Below are positions 13,678-20,123 of a DNA stretch of 20,123 bases, one piece after another (position 1 is the first letter of the stretch; each line of letters starts with the position of its first letter). Position numbers and translations under genes: made by a program. Source of the stretch: a virus; IMG/VR virus record IMGVR_UViG_3300026263_000023, positions 1 to 20,123 of that record, one strand, 5' to 3'. A model generated the notes under the pieces. That model did not search any database. It saw only the letters and a list, made by a program, of their open reading frames with translations, and was not told the DNA's origin.

Positions 13678-16600
13678 TACTTAGTGAGGAGTGGCGAAGG
13701 TTTGGTGTATACTGCGCTGGTGTTACCTTTTGTATTTATCTGTTGTGTAACCTTTTGTATAACCAATTTCTCCGCAATAACGGGTACAAATTCTGATTCT
13801 TCTTCATCACGCTGTGCTTTTTCCCTAATCGCCTTTAGTTTAGCGTTAGCGCCTTCTGGTCTAGCTGCTGTGATTTTAGATGCTGCAGCGACTGTGGATG
13901 AAGACTCAGTAGAAGATGTTGGTGGTTTAGATTCAGTAGTAGGAGTAGTAGGTTGTGCTGATTCATTGACGTTGGTGTTGATCGTTGTCAAGGCAGTTGT
14001 TAAACCTGTCTTGAATGCCTCCAGCATCTCTTCAAGAGTTTTGGGTTTTTCAGGTTTGGGATCCTCTCCACCTCCATTCCTAGAAATACCTGAATTAGTG
14101 CTACTATCCTGTGATGCTGATGTTGTTACCCCATCATGTGCTGCAGTATTACCTTGTGGGTGTGTAAGGGCAACAATCTCTTTTACATTACTATAGACAG
14201 CACCAACTGTTTTCCCTTTATGCTTGAAGTCAGATTGCCAGTGACCACTCCAAAGTGCAGCACCACCATTTTGAGCAATAGCAGCATCATTACCACTAGA
14301 TCCACCATTCCAATCCCAACCATGTCTAGTATTAAAGATTAGAGATCCACTAGGAACGAGACCATCAACTACAGCATCTGCCCACTGAGTCTCCGTCATG
14401 GAAGTTACACCAAAGTCGCCAAACGCACCTTTGATGTTTCTTGGTTTACCTTGAGTGCCAGGTATAGATCCGTATCCTTTCTTAACTGCCCATGCCATCA
14501 AACCTCTTGGATGGTTTCCAGGATCTACACCACCAGCCACTTCAGGTGCTCCGATTTTAGCACCGTTTGCTTCAGCAGTGTAGATCACGCCAGCAACACA
14601 CATTCCTGCAGGAGTGCCAGGACCATCACTTGCACCTTTAGCAAAATTAAGTTTATCTAATTCACCACCGCTTGCCATCTGGCGGAATCCCTTTTTCATA
14701 CCTCTTTTAGATCTTTTCAGACGCTCAAGCATCCTAAGATCTTTAGGTAAACCATTCTCGTCTACTTCACCACCAGCATCCAACAGTTGGTGGACGACCC
14801 CACCCTTTGCCATCTCAGCTAAGAATTGCTGAGCATATTTAATTCTAGGTCCATCATGATGGACACCTGCACGCTCCCAATGCTTTCTAAACCAGACTGC
14901 TGCTGAAGCAACATCGGTCATACTGGAGAATGATGAGCCTAAAGGCTCAGGACCCCTCATCTCTTGGACAGCAAACTTCCAGTTATCCTCGTTTGTTGGA
15001 GTCTTACTGTAGTCGCCACCGTATGATTGAATAAACTTATCGTATCTGTCTCCAGGTGCAGCATTTGTCCACTGCGCCCAACCATAACCTTTACCAACTG
15101 TATTCTTAGGCCATGGTTTTGAGTTTTGTCCGAAGGGTCCACCTTCCCTAATACCAGGAATAAACCCTGCTGATTCATGTGCAAAGTTACCAGCAATTGC
15201 CGCTGCTGCTTCCTTTGTGATACCTAATTCACTCTTGAAATTCTTGGCAATATTTACGCCCTTTGCTTGGACGCTACCACTATTAGCATTACCAGAAAAA
15301 GTTCCTACTGGTCCGCCAGGAGTCTGAGTAGGGGCATTATTACCATTATTACCGCTATTATTTCTCTGGTTCTCAATATCCTTTGCCTTTGAAGGATCAA
15401 ATATCTTGATGCCCTCGACGAGCATCTTATTTAATCCTTTATCAATCGCATTGTAAGTCTTTTCTTTATGGGTGAAATTCTTTACATTATCAACCTTTTT
15501 CTGCTCAGTCTGAGTTGCTTGGAATTGTACACTATTAGTTACACCACCAGCAGTGCCACCACCGCCAGTACTGACCTGCACACCTAATCCACTAGCGATC
15601 TTTTGAATGTCAGGTGCTAGGACAGATTTTACTTTGTTACCAACAAATCCAAATGCACCAAATGATCCGACTATGGTCTTAAGGTAAATGCCACCTGTAG
15701 CAGCAAGCATGTCAGGATGACTACCAAACTGCAAAGCACCACCCGCTGCCATCCCTACAGGACCGCCTGCTGCCTTCTTATTCTCACCATCAAAGTCAAA
15801 TAGGTTGAATGTGAGACTATCAGCAATACCACCTGCCACAGAGGTGGGATTCATTAGACGCTTGGCATTATTGACGATAAATTGGACGGTGGCACCAATG
15901 GCATCAAACAATGGACCGAAGATAAATCCAATGAAGTCGCCCAGAATCTTGGCAGCACCCATCAGGACTTTGCCGAGCTCCCCTATCATCTGGAAGATCA
16001 ACCCTAAAGGCTCTGCAAGTTTCTCAAAGAGTGGTCCGATAACGGACTGGACCACCTTAAACATCATCTTAAATGCTCGACCGATAGGACCGAAAATAGG
16101 TTCCATGATCGGACCTAACTCTTTACCTACCCACTCACCTAAAAAACCACCAATTGCGTTACCGACAATTGGTGCAAAGGGTCCTAGGAAGGGTCCTAGC
16201 AGTGCTGTGCCAGCGATACCGCCAACTAAACCACCAACACCCTGACCGACCCCAGCACCAATAGCAGAGGATGCCTTCTCACCGCTTGCAAGACCTGCTG
16301 CGATCCTTCCAGCGCCACCTACGACGCTCATACCGACGTTTAACTTACCGCCGAGCTTACCAAATGCTTTGTTAGCACCAGCACCAAATCTCTTGCGTGC
16401 TGCAGATGCTTTACCTTTGAATTTAGAGAAACGACTTTCTTTGCCAAATCTATCCTCAAATGCTTTGCCAGCACCAGGATTCTTGCGTTCTGCCCTTCTG
16501 GCAGACTTCTTCATCGCTTCGTATTCTTCTTTGGAGTATATAACTCCAGTCTTCTTATCCCTAAACCCGCTCTGTCTTATCTTCTGGTTAGCATCCTGCT

Positions 16601-17360
16601 CTGCAGACTGCTGGTTGGACATGTTGAAGATCATTCTCAGACGATTAACGTCCGCCATCAACTTCCAAGGCATGATCAGATACTGTGCTGTCCTAAGCGC
16701 AGCAATACCACCCATCATCTGCACAACTCCGAGTATGCCTCGGAATGCACGTTTGATTGGACCTTCTTCCTTATAATTACCTATAAGGTTGGTCAGACCA
16801 TCAAGGAGCAGACCAACCCCAAATTTAGTAATTTTGTAAGCAAACTTACCTATGGTGAATAGTATCCTGAATACCTTTACGGCACTCTCAGCATTCTTGG
16901 GGTTACTTAACCAGTTTAATGCCCCAAATATAATCATTAATTTGAAGACTTTGAATAGACCATTGAAGAATCTACCAAGCATATTTAACTTGGGTTTCTG
17001 CTTCTTAATTGCCTTTCTGCCGTCCTCTTTGCCTTCCTCTACGCCCTTCTCTGCTTCATCTTCTAATCTACCACGTTTCTTTTTTCGGAAAGTTCTTCGG
17101 ATATCCCGCATGGATGAAGTCCACTTGGTTTTATCCTTCTTATCTTTCTTCTTAATATCCGTGACTTCTGTCTTAGAAGTATCTGAAAGATAGTCTTTTT
17201 CAAACTTTAGAAGCTCAGTAGTATCATAAAAACTCTTGGCAATGCCATCCGTCACGCTCCCCATGCGATTGATGCCTTTACGCACCTGATCCATGTTTTG
17301 AGCGATACCTGATTTACCAGATATCGGTTGAATTTTAACGAAACTACGGATTGCTGCCAT
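13677..17360 (-). CDS. Tape-measure-like protein I with tail lysozyme and Cys/His hydrolase domains (1227 aa)
   Basis: Residues 1-125 are polar and charged. Residues 128-200 hold hydrophobic helices, 335-420 a Gly/Ala stretch, and 420-500 more helices, all matching the second giant in order. A Phage_lysozyme2-type domain lies at about 700-850: Glu729 in 'AGNFAHESAGF' is the likely catalytic acid, followed by 'GYGWAQWT' (758-765) and 'DRYDKF'. A CHAP/NlpC-like domain lies at about 910-1066 with Cys921 ('PAGMCVAGVIYTAEA') and His1013 ('SGSLIFNTRHGW'). The C-terminal part is low-complexity (Thr/Ser/Pro). It could set tail length and cut peptidoglycan during DNA entry. The start overlaps the gp51-frame stop (TAATG) and has no visible Shine-Dalgarno sequence, so it probably depends on coupling. 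Confidence 0.75.
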   Translation of the reverse strand: MAAIRSFVKIQPISGKSGIAQNMDQVRKGINRMGSVTDGIAKSFYDTTELLKFEKDYLSDTSKTEVTDIKKKDKKDKTKWTSSMRDIRRTFRKKKRGRLEDEAEKGVEEGKEDGRKAIKKQKPKLNMLGRFFNGLFKVFKLMIIFGALNWLSNPKNAESAVKVFRILFTIGKFAYKITKFGVGLLLDGLTNLIGNYKEEGPIKRAFRGILGVVQMMGGIAALRTAQYLIMPWKLMADVNRLRMIFNMSNQQSAEQDANQKIRQSGFRDKKTGVIYSKEEYEAMKKSARRAERKNPGAGKAFEDRFGKESRFSKFKGKASAARKRFGAGANKAFGKLGGKLNVGMSVVGGAGRIAAGLASGEKASSAIGAGVGQGVGGLVGGIAGTALLGPFLGPFAPIVGNAIGGFLGEWVGKELGPIMEPIFGPIGRAFKMMFKVVQSVIGPLFEKLAEPLGLIFQMIGELGKVLMGAAKILGDFIGFIFGPLFDAIGATVQFIVNNAKRLMNPTSVAGGIADSLTFNLFDFDGENKKAAGGPVGMAAGGALQFGSHPDMLAATGGIYLKTIVGSFGAFGFVGNKVKSVLAPDIQKIASGLGVQVSTGGGGTAGGVTNSVQFQATQTEQKKVDNVKNFTHKEKTYNAIDKGLNKMLVEGIKIFDPSKAKDIENQRNNSGNNGNNAPTQTPGGPVGTFSGNANSGSVQAKGVNIAKNFKSELGITKEAAAAIAGNFAHESAGFIPGIREGGPFGQNSKPWPKNTVGKGYGWAQWTNAAPGDRYDKFIQSYGGDYSKTPTNEDNWKFAVQEMRGPEPLGSSFSSMTDVASAAVWFRKHWERAGVHHDGPRIKYAQQFLAEMAKGGVVHQLLDAGGEVDENGLPKDLRMLERLKRSKRGMKKGFRQMASGGELDKLNFAKGASDGPGTPAGMCVAGVIYTAEANGAKIGAPEVAGGVDPGNHPRGLMAWAVKKGYGSIPGTQGKPRNIKGAFGDFGVTSMTETQWADAVVDGLVPSGSLIFNTRHGWDWNGGSSGNDAAIAQNGGAALWSGHWQSDFKHKGKTVGAVYSNVKEIVALTHPQGNTAAHDGVTTSASQDSSTNSGISRNGGGEDPKPEKPKTLEEMLEAFKTGLTTALTTINTNVNESAQPTTPTTESKPPTSSTESSSTVAAASKITAARPEGANAKLKAIREKAQRDEEESEFVPVIAEKLVIQKVTQQINTKGNTSAVYTKPSPLLTK
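13733..13740 (-). promoter_or_regulatory. Late promoter candidate (GATAAATA) before tape-like protein II
   Basis: GATAAATA inside the end of the first giant gene, 55 bases before the ATG at 13677. It has one mismatch to the T4 late element and would allow separate expression of the second giant. Confidence 0.4.
14811..15260 (-). other. Tail lysozyme domain inside tape-like protein I
   Basis: This stretch encodes residues about 701-850. 'NFAHESAGF' with Glu729, 'GKGYGWAQWT' and the later 'FRKHWERAG' follow the Phage_lysozyme2 pattern, whose members cut the cell wall from phage tails. It is the best candidate for the cell-wall-cutting activity missing from the gp5-like spike. Confidence 0.6.
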
Positions 17361-17557
17361 TAGAGGGACATGCGTGATTGATCTTGTTGTTGCCTTCTTT
17401 CTTCCTCAGCAATGTGTGCGAGGAGAAGATTCACATATACATCACGTTCCCACGGTATCATATTCTCTAATTCTGTTAGTGAATACTTGTGGTGCTGCAT
17501 CAAGGCAAAGTTTGTCTTATAGTAGTTTTCAAGACTATCATGCAGTAGGGCTATGCG
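17360..17557 (-). CDS. gp51: gp51-like hub assembly segment, reached by -1 frameshift from gp26
   Basis: Sixty-five codons in the -1 frame relative to gp26 run from the slip site to TAA, which overlaps the tape-like ATG. The peptide starts RIALLHDSLENYYK and includes 'HHKYSLTELENMIPWERDVY', followed by an acidic and Gln-rich helix. This resembles the short gp51-type proteins of T4-like cyanophages and sits in the T4 order 26-51. In T4, gp51 catalyses assembly of the baseplate hub. The frame opens only four codons before the slip site (TGA) and has no ATG, GTG or TTG until TTG/ATG at 17503/17500, so a conventional start would drop about 19 well-structured residues. Expression as a gp26-gp51 fusion of about 298 aa is the simplest reading. 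Confidence 0.65.
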   Translation of the reverse strand, partial: RIALLHDSLENYYKTNFALMQHHKYSLTELENMIPWERDVYVNLLLAHIAEEERRQQQDQSRMSL

Positions 17558-18255
17558 AAAAAACTCGCGAGTCCTTCAAGCACAACATCAGATACGACTT
17601 TAGTTTTGGGGTTAGTAACCTCAAGTGTATATGACAGTTTGGGCATAGTCTCAAAGAATTTCTGGACTTTAGCAAACTGCTCAGAATTCAAGTCTTCCAA
17701 GAAAGCAAGTGCTTCTTGCTTAGTGAATGTGTCGTAGACTTCTTCCTTATCGTAAACACTCTCGATACACCCTGCTGCCAACTCAAAGATATCATCGATA
17801 TTAGGATTATCTGACATATTTTGACTGATGAATACATCAATCGATGGATACTTCATAACAATACCTACAGTGTCATCGAGAAGCATTTTCTTCTCATGCT
17901 CTGCAGGAATAATAACCTCAACTTCATTCAGAGGGACCATCACTTCTACTTGGGTCTCATTATCATCAGGGCAGGTGATTTTGAATTCACTTGCTTCACC
18001 AACAGCAGTAGCACGAATGCGAAGGAAGATGTATTCGATCTCAAAGGTTGCGAGAGCTTCCACCTTACCCTTTAGATTGGTGCAATTCTTAATGATGGTC
18101 TTAACTGCCTTGATCATCTGCTTGTCGTCTTGCGACTCCATAGCGAGATACAGCAGTTTTTCCTCCTTAACGAGGAAAGGTCTATATTTAACTTGCGTGC
18201 CCGTGATAGGCAACGTCATATCATACTCGGGGATAGCGAGCTTAGGTAAAGGCAT
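17551..18255 (-). CDS. gp26: Baseplate hub protein gp26-like, possible tail assembly chaperone (234 aa)
   Basis: The opening 'MPLPKLAIPEYDMTLPITG' followed by 'VKYRPFLVKEEKLLYLAMES' and 'IEYIFLRIRATAVGEASEF' matches the T4 gp26 baseplate family (T4_baseplate), which includes short-tailed hub subunits of about 210 aa. The middle has 'FKITCPDD' and an acidic region; the C-terminal third is helical with a terminal beta pair ('LSYTLEVTNPKTKVVSDVV'). GGAG lies 7 bases before ATG 18255. The gene follows a tube-fold protein and precedes the tape giants, the slot that lambda fills with tail chaperone G. The last seven codons contain the slip site, so a minor fraction of product probably continues into the gp51 frame. 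Confidence 0.8.
   Translation of the reverse strand: MPLPKLAIPEYDMTLPITGTQVKYRPFLVKEEKLLYLAMESQDDKQMIKAVKTIIKNCTNLKGKVEALATFEIEYIFLRIRATAVGEASEFKITCPDDNETQVEVMVPLNEVEVIIPAEHEKKMLLDDTVGIVMKYPSIDVFISQNMSDNPNIDDIFELAAGCIESVYDKEEVYDTFTKQEALAFLEDLNSEQFAKVQKFFETMPKLSYTLEVTNPKTKVVSDVVLEGLASFFA
17557..17563 (-). promoter_or_regulatory. Candidate -1 ribosomal frameshift site (T TTT TTC)
   Basis: In the gp26 frame the minus strand reads T TTT TTC GCA TAG, an exact X XXY YYZ slippery heptamer two codons before the gp26 stop. A Shine-Dalgarno-like AAGGA (17576-17572) lies 8 bases upstream, an arrangement known to stimulate -1 slippage in dnaX. Weak hairpins can be drawn downstream (for example GTCTT pairing with AAGAC), but no strong stem is seen. 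Confidence 0.65.
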
Positions 18256-18280
18256 AATGCTCCATAACTATTAAATTTAT

Positions 18281-19033
18281 TTAGGTGCCAAAGTAGGATG
18301 AATCTATTTGATCGGCAGCAAATCCTAAATGCCCAAATACTTTATCAAAGTCACGAATAACCTTATCATTTGATTCAGGTTTGAAGGATAGTATATCCTC
18401 TGCCACCGTGTCAAATCTAAATCTTTCGTATTTGAAGTCAACGTCAATCTTCATAAGATCAGCAGGACCGTTATTGAGAGTCATTGCTGAGATGTCAAAT
18501 GGATATGCACCATACATCTGCCAGACTGCAGTAGATCTATTCATCCTCTGCTCAAATTTAACTGGTCGCCCTTTGCCATTATTAGAAGTGCCCTTATATA
18601 CAATGTTAGCGCCATTCTCCCATTTCAGGATCTGAATGGATGATGTATACTCATCATAGAATGTAACTCTGTTTTCAGCGTCATTAGCAGTCATATTCAT
18701 CCAATTCTCAAAGAATTGGCGATGATACATGTCCTTTGTCATAATAAAAGACATTCGGACTTCTTGCTTCTGCTGACCATATGCATAGTCATATGGCATA
18801 CCAACAGTCTTGACTGATTGTGTCTTAATCCTTCTAGCAGGGATAGTTACACTGTCAGCAAAATAGTTGATAGATTCGTAATGCTCTCTGTAGTCAGGGT
18901 TCGAACCATTAGCATACATCATTGTGGGGAGAGTAATCTCCACCGAGAATAAATTTGACTTTGCAATATCTTTCTCACCAGTGCCGACCAGATCAGCAAA
19001 TCGGAGAAAACTATTGGGATTCCTGTAACTCAT
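18281..19033 (-). CDS. Tail-tube-fold protein, gp54-like tube initiator candidate (250 aa)
   Basis: The pattern 'NLFSVEITLP' then 'YFADSVTIPARRIKTQSVKT' and 'GMPYDYAYGQQKQEVRMSFIM' is that of the T4 gp19/gp54 tail-tube family, in which a beta barrel hexamer forms the tube. 'FFENWMNMT' and 'NRVTFYDEYTSSIQILKWE' follow in the usual order, and 'AVWQMYGAYPFDISAMTL' gives the conserved C-terminal strand pair. Tube gp19 in T4 is 163 aa, and this one is longer, like baseplate tube initiator gp54. Neighbouring gp26, gp51 and hub genes (T4 cluster 26-51-27-28-29-48-54) favour gp54 over gp19. ATG overlaps the upstream stop (TAATG), with GGAG about 10 bases ahead. Confidence 0.7.
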   Translation of the reverse strand: MSYRNPNSFLRFADLVGTGEKDIAKSNLFSVEITLPTMMYANGSNPDYREHYESINYFADSVTIPARRIKTQSVKTVGMPYDYAYGQQKQEVRMSFIMTKDMYHRQFFENWMNMTANDAENRVTFYDEYTSSIQILKWENGANIVYKGTSNNGKGRPVKFEQRMNRSTAVWQMYGAYPFDISAMTLNNGPADLMKIDVDFKYERFRFDTVAEDILSFKPESNDKVIRDFDKVFGHLGFAADQIDSSYFGT

Positions 19034-19503
19034 TAAACTCGACTCCAGATGTGACTGCTAGGGACTTCGATCCAGCGACCTGCTGCATTAAATAAAAACT
19101 GCTCAATAGGCAGTGGAGTCATATCCTGCAGATCAATCGGTCTAACAGTGTAGACGTTGGTAGTATTTGATATAAAGTATTTATGATGACAACGGGCAGG
19201 ATATGCTGGACTGCCCATAGACCACTGTGCAGCGATTGTCCTTCTTGCTGATGGTTGTAGATAATGCAAGTTACCACCTGAAAATTGCATGTTGGGTTTA
19301 TCCAGATCGGATATTTGTACCATCGGGAATCTGTCATAAAATGACAGTTTCTCAGTTGCTGCAGAGTATGCAAAGAAGATGATGTCACCAACCTGAAAAG
19401 TGCCCTCATAGGGATCCATACCGTATTGCAGTTGACTGCGATACCACTCTTTTGATTGCTTCTTGCCTTCTGCAAGATCTTTGACATCAGTGAAGATGCT
19501 CAT
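19033..19503 (-). CDS. Conserved virion-type protein of unknown role (156 aa)
   Basis: The core reads 'VGDIIFFAYSAATEKLSFYDRFPMVQI' followed by 'GGNLHYLQPSARR', a small beta-barrel-like motif I associate with structural proteins of T4-type marine phages, but I cannot name a T4 gene number. The N-terminus ('KDLAEGKKQSKEWYRSQLQ') is helical and charged; the C-terminus 'YTVRPIDLQDMTPLPIEQFLF' is extended. It lies between gp4 and the tube-fold gene and overlaps gp4's stop by 4 bases (ATGA). It does not match T4 gp53, which has a LysM-like domain. The function could be tail completion or DNA-end protection; both are speculative. Confidence 0.7.
   Translation of the reverse strand: MSIFTDVKDLAEGKKQSKEWYRSQLQYGMDPYEGTFQVGDIIFFAYSAATEKLSFYDRFPMVQISDLDKPNMQFSGGNLHYLQPSARRTIAAQWSMGSPAYPARCHHKYFISNTTNVYTVRPIDLQDMTPLPIEQFLFNAAGRWIEVPSSHIWSRV
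19178..19185 (-). promoter_or_regulatory. Possible late promoter (CATAAATA)
   Basis: CATAAATA on the minus strand inside the 156-aa gene, about 145 bases before the tube-fold gene. It has one mismatch to TATAAATA. The match could be chance, but the orientation agrees with the genes. Confidence 0.3.
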
Positions 19504-19934
19504 ACGTTTAACTCTTTTTCTGTGAGAATTAGGAATTCCATACGACGATCCTTACAGTATTCTCTTGCTGCCTTCCATTTTGCTTGATTAACACCGTAAG
19601 TTTTCACTTCAGTTATATATTTTCTAGTTTGCCTCTTTGGTCTCTTTGGGGGCGCACACTGGACTTTCGGTTTAACCTCGATAATGAACTTCTGAGTCCC
19701 TCCGTTTCTAGTTCGTGCTCGGACGTAGAAGTCGGGGAAATAGCGATGAATCCGATTATCCACAGGACTGATATATGGAATAACGATTTCTTCACTACCC
19801 CACTCCATTACATTTACATTTTTGTCACACCAGACCATAAACTTTCTTTCCCACAAACTCCTATAAATAATATTAGTGGGATCACCCTTATACTTATGTC
19901 TATTTAATGGTCGGTATTTACCAGAGTAACTCAT
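19500..19934 (-). CDS. gp4: Head completion protein gp4 (144 aa, nuclease-fold)
   Basis: The sequence from MSYSGKYRPLNRHKYKGDP on, with 'YRSLWERKFMVWCDKN', 'EWGSEEIVIPYISP' and 'HRYFPDFYV', matches T4 gp4, which is needed to complete the DNA-filled head before tail joining. The fold is that of a PD-(D/E)xK endonuclease: Glu29 ('WER'), Asp68 ('PDF'), Glu86 and Lys88 ('IEVK') are in place. I chose ATG at 19934 because it matches where T4 gp4 begins; a GTG at 19976 would add 14 residues with no family match. This ATG overlaps the start of the divergent plus-strand gene. A perfect late element lies at 20052-20059, inside that gene. Confidence 0.85.
   Translation of the reverse strand: MSYSGKYRPLNRHKYKGDPTNIIYRSLWERKFMVWCDKNVNVMEWGSEEIVIPYISPVDNRIHRYFPDFYVRARTRNGGTQKFIIEVKPKVQCAPPKRPKRQTRKYITEVKTYGVNQAKWKAAREYCKDRRMEFLILTEKELNV
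19862..19869 (+). promoter_or_regulatory. T4-type late promoter (TATAAATA), plus strand, inside gp4
   Basis: TATAAATA on the plus strand, 63 bases before the plus-strand ATG at 19933. It is the only copy of ATAAATA found on this strand of the window and faces the only plus-strand gene. Confidence 0.7.
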
Positions 19935-20123
19935 GACGGATTTGTTAGTATTCCCTAGGGTCAAACCCATGGGCACATCAGGTAGCAGTAGAGCGTCTGT
20001 ACGGGAGCAAGCAAGTTTCCCAACAGAAGTTGTAGACTATCTTAAGTTAAATATTTATAAACACTCACGGGAAGATGGAAAGCAAAATAAGGGTGGTGGC
20101 GGCATGGATCATACCCTCTATCT
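19933..20123 (+). CDS. Plus-strand gene, N-terminal part; possible gp48-like tube cap
   Basis: From ATG 19933 the plus strand is open to the window edge (63 codons): MTDLLVFPRVKPMGTSGS, then 'FPTEVVDYLKLNIYKHSRED' and a Lys/Gly-rich loop leading to 'MDHTLYL'. A stop at 19927 excludes earlier starts; ATG at 19969 is an alternative. The 'P.E..DYL.L.I.(Y/K)..(P/R)' opening followed by a loop and a hydrophobic '(L)YL' strand resembles gp48-type baseplate tube caps of marine T4-like phages. The genes around it (gp54-like, gp26, hub) belong to the same T4 cluster. The call is tentative because only the first 63 residues are visible. It is the only gene on this strand. Confidence 0.55.
   Translation, partial: MTDLLVFPRVKPMGTSGSSRASVREQASFPTEVVDYLKLNIYKHSREDGKQNKGGGGMDHTLY
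20052..20059 (-). promoter_or_regulatory. T4-type late promoter (TATAAATA) for gp4, inside the plus-strand gene
   Basis: The minus strand reads TATAAATA 117 bases before the gp4 ATG. The predicted transcript begins inside the coding sequence of the divergent gene, and its start overlaps with the transcript from 19862-19869. Confidence 0.7.

Noticed and set aside
17551-17570. GCGA/TCGC hairpin around the slip site as the frameshift stimulator
   Set aside because: A four-pair stem that includes the slippery bases would be melted by the ribosome; the upstream AAGGA is a better candidate stimulator.
19033-19503. Naming the 156-aa protein gp53 from its position near gp4 and gp5
   Set aside because: It lacks the gp53 opening and LysM-like pattern and is shorter; position alone is not enough.
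19935-19976. GTG start at 19976 for gp4 (14 extra residues)
   Set aside because: The extra residues do not fit T4 gp4, whose sequence begins at the MSYSGK-like Met; ATG 19934 is preferred.

Overview
The window looks like part of the late structural region of a T4-type myovirus (contractile tail) that infects marine cyanobacteria. Two lines of evidence support this. First, the gene set matches the T4 tail-hub and baseplate block: gp4, a gp54-like tube protein, gp26, gp51, tape-measure-type giants, a gp27-like hub and a gp5-like spike. Second, two genes of photosynthetic metabolism, cp12 and cpeT, sit between hub and spike, which points to a Prochlorococcus or Synechococcus host. Nearly everything is on the minus strand and densely packed. 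The only plus-strand gene is cut by the right edge.

Layout in order of transcription, right to left. At 19933-19934 a plus-strand gene (partial, possibly a gp48-like tube cap) and minus-strand gp4 diverge from overlapping start codons. The minus strand then carries gp4, an unassigned 156-aa virion-type protein, a tail-tube-fold protein, gp26 and a gp51-like segment. That segment has no start codon of its own at its 5' end and appears to be reached by -1 frameshifting on T TTT TTC. Two giant paralogous tape-measure-like proteins follow (1227 and 1061 aa, the first carrying cell-wall hydrolase domains), then the gp27-like hub, cp12, cpeT and the 888-aa gp5-like spike. Next comes a run of small accessory genes: a 63-aa protein, a Phd/YefM-like protein, three short hypotheticals, a cupin/2OG-oxygenase-like protein, a 111-aa hypothetical, a secreted HExxH protein and a 128-aa hypothetical. 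The window ends with a 445-aa fibre-like protein and a large virion protein cut by the left edge.

Regulation can be read from the DNA. Eight copies of the T4-type late element (N)ATAAATA are present. All seven on the minus strand precede minus-strand genes, and the single plus-strand copy precedes the single plus-strand gene. In contrast, cpeT has an exact consensus sigma-70 promoter (TTGACA, 17 bp, TATAAT), and the accessory run starts behind a near-consensus one (TTGCCA, 17 bp, TATGAT). This suggests that host-recognised transcription units are embedded inside a late block.

The most interesting candidates are the gp26/gp51 frameshift, which mirrors the lambda G/GT logic just upstream of the tape gene; the overlapping divergent start codons with late promoters inside each other's coding sequence; and the consensus early promoter on cpeT. 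No tRNA, rRNA, CRISPR array, insertion sequence or convincing terminator was seen, and no stretch over 300 bases lacks a gene.
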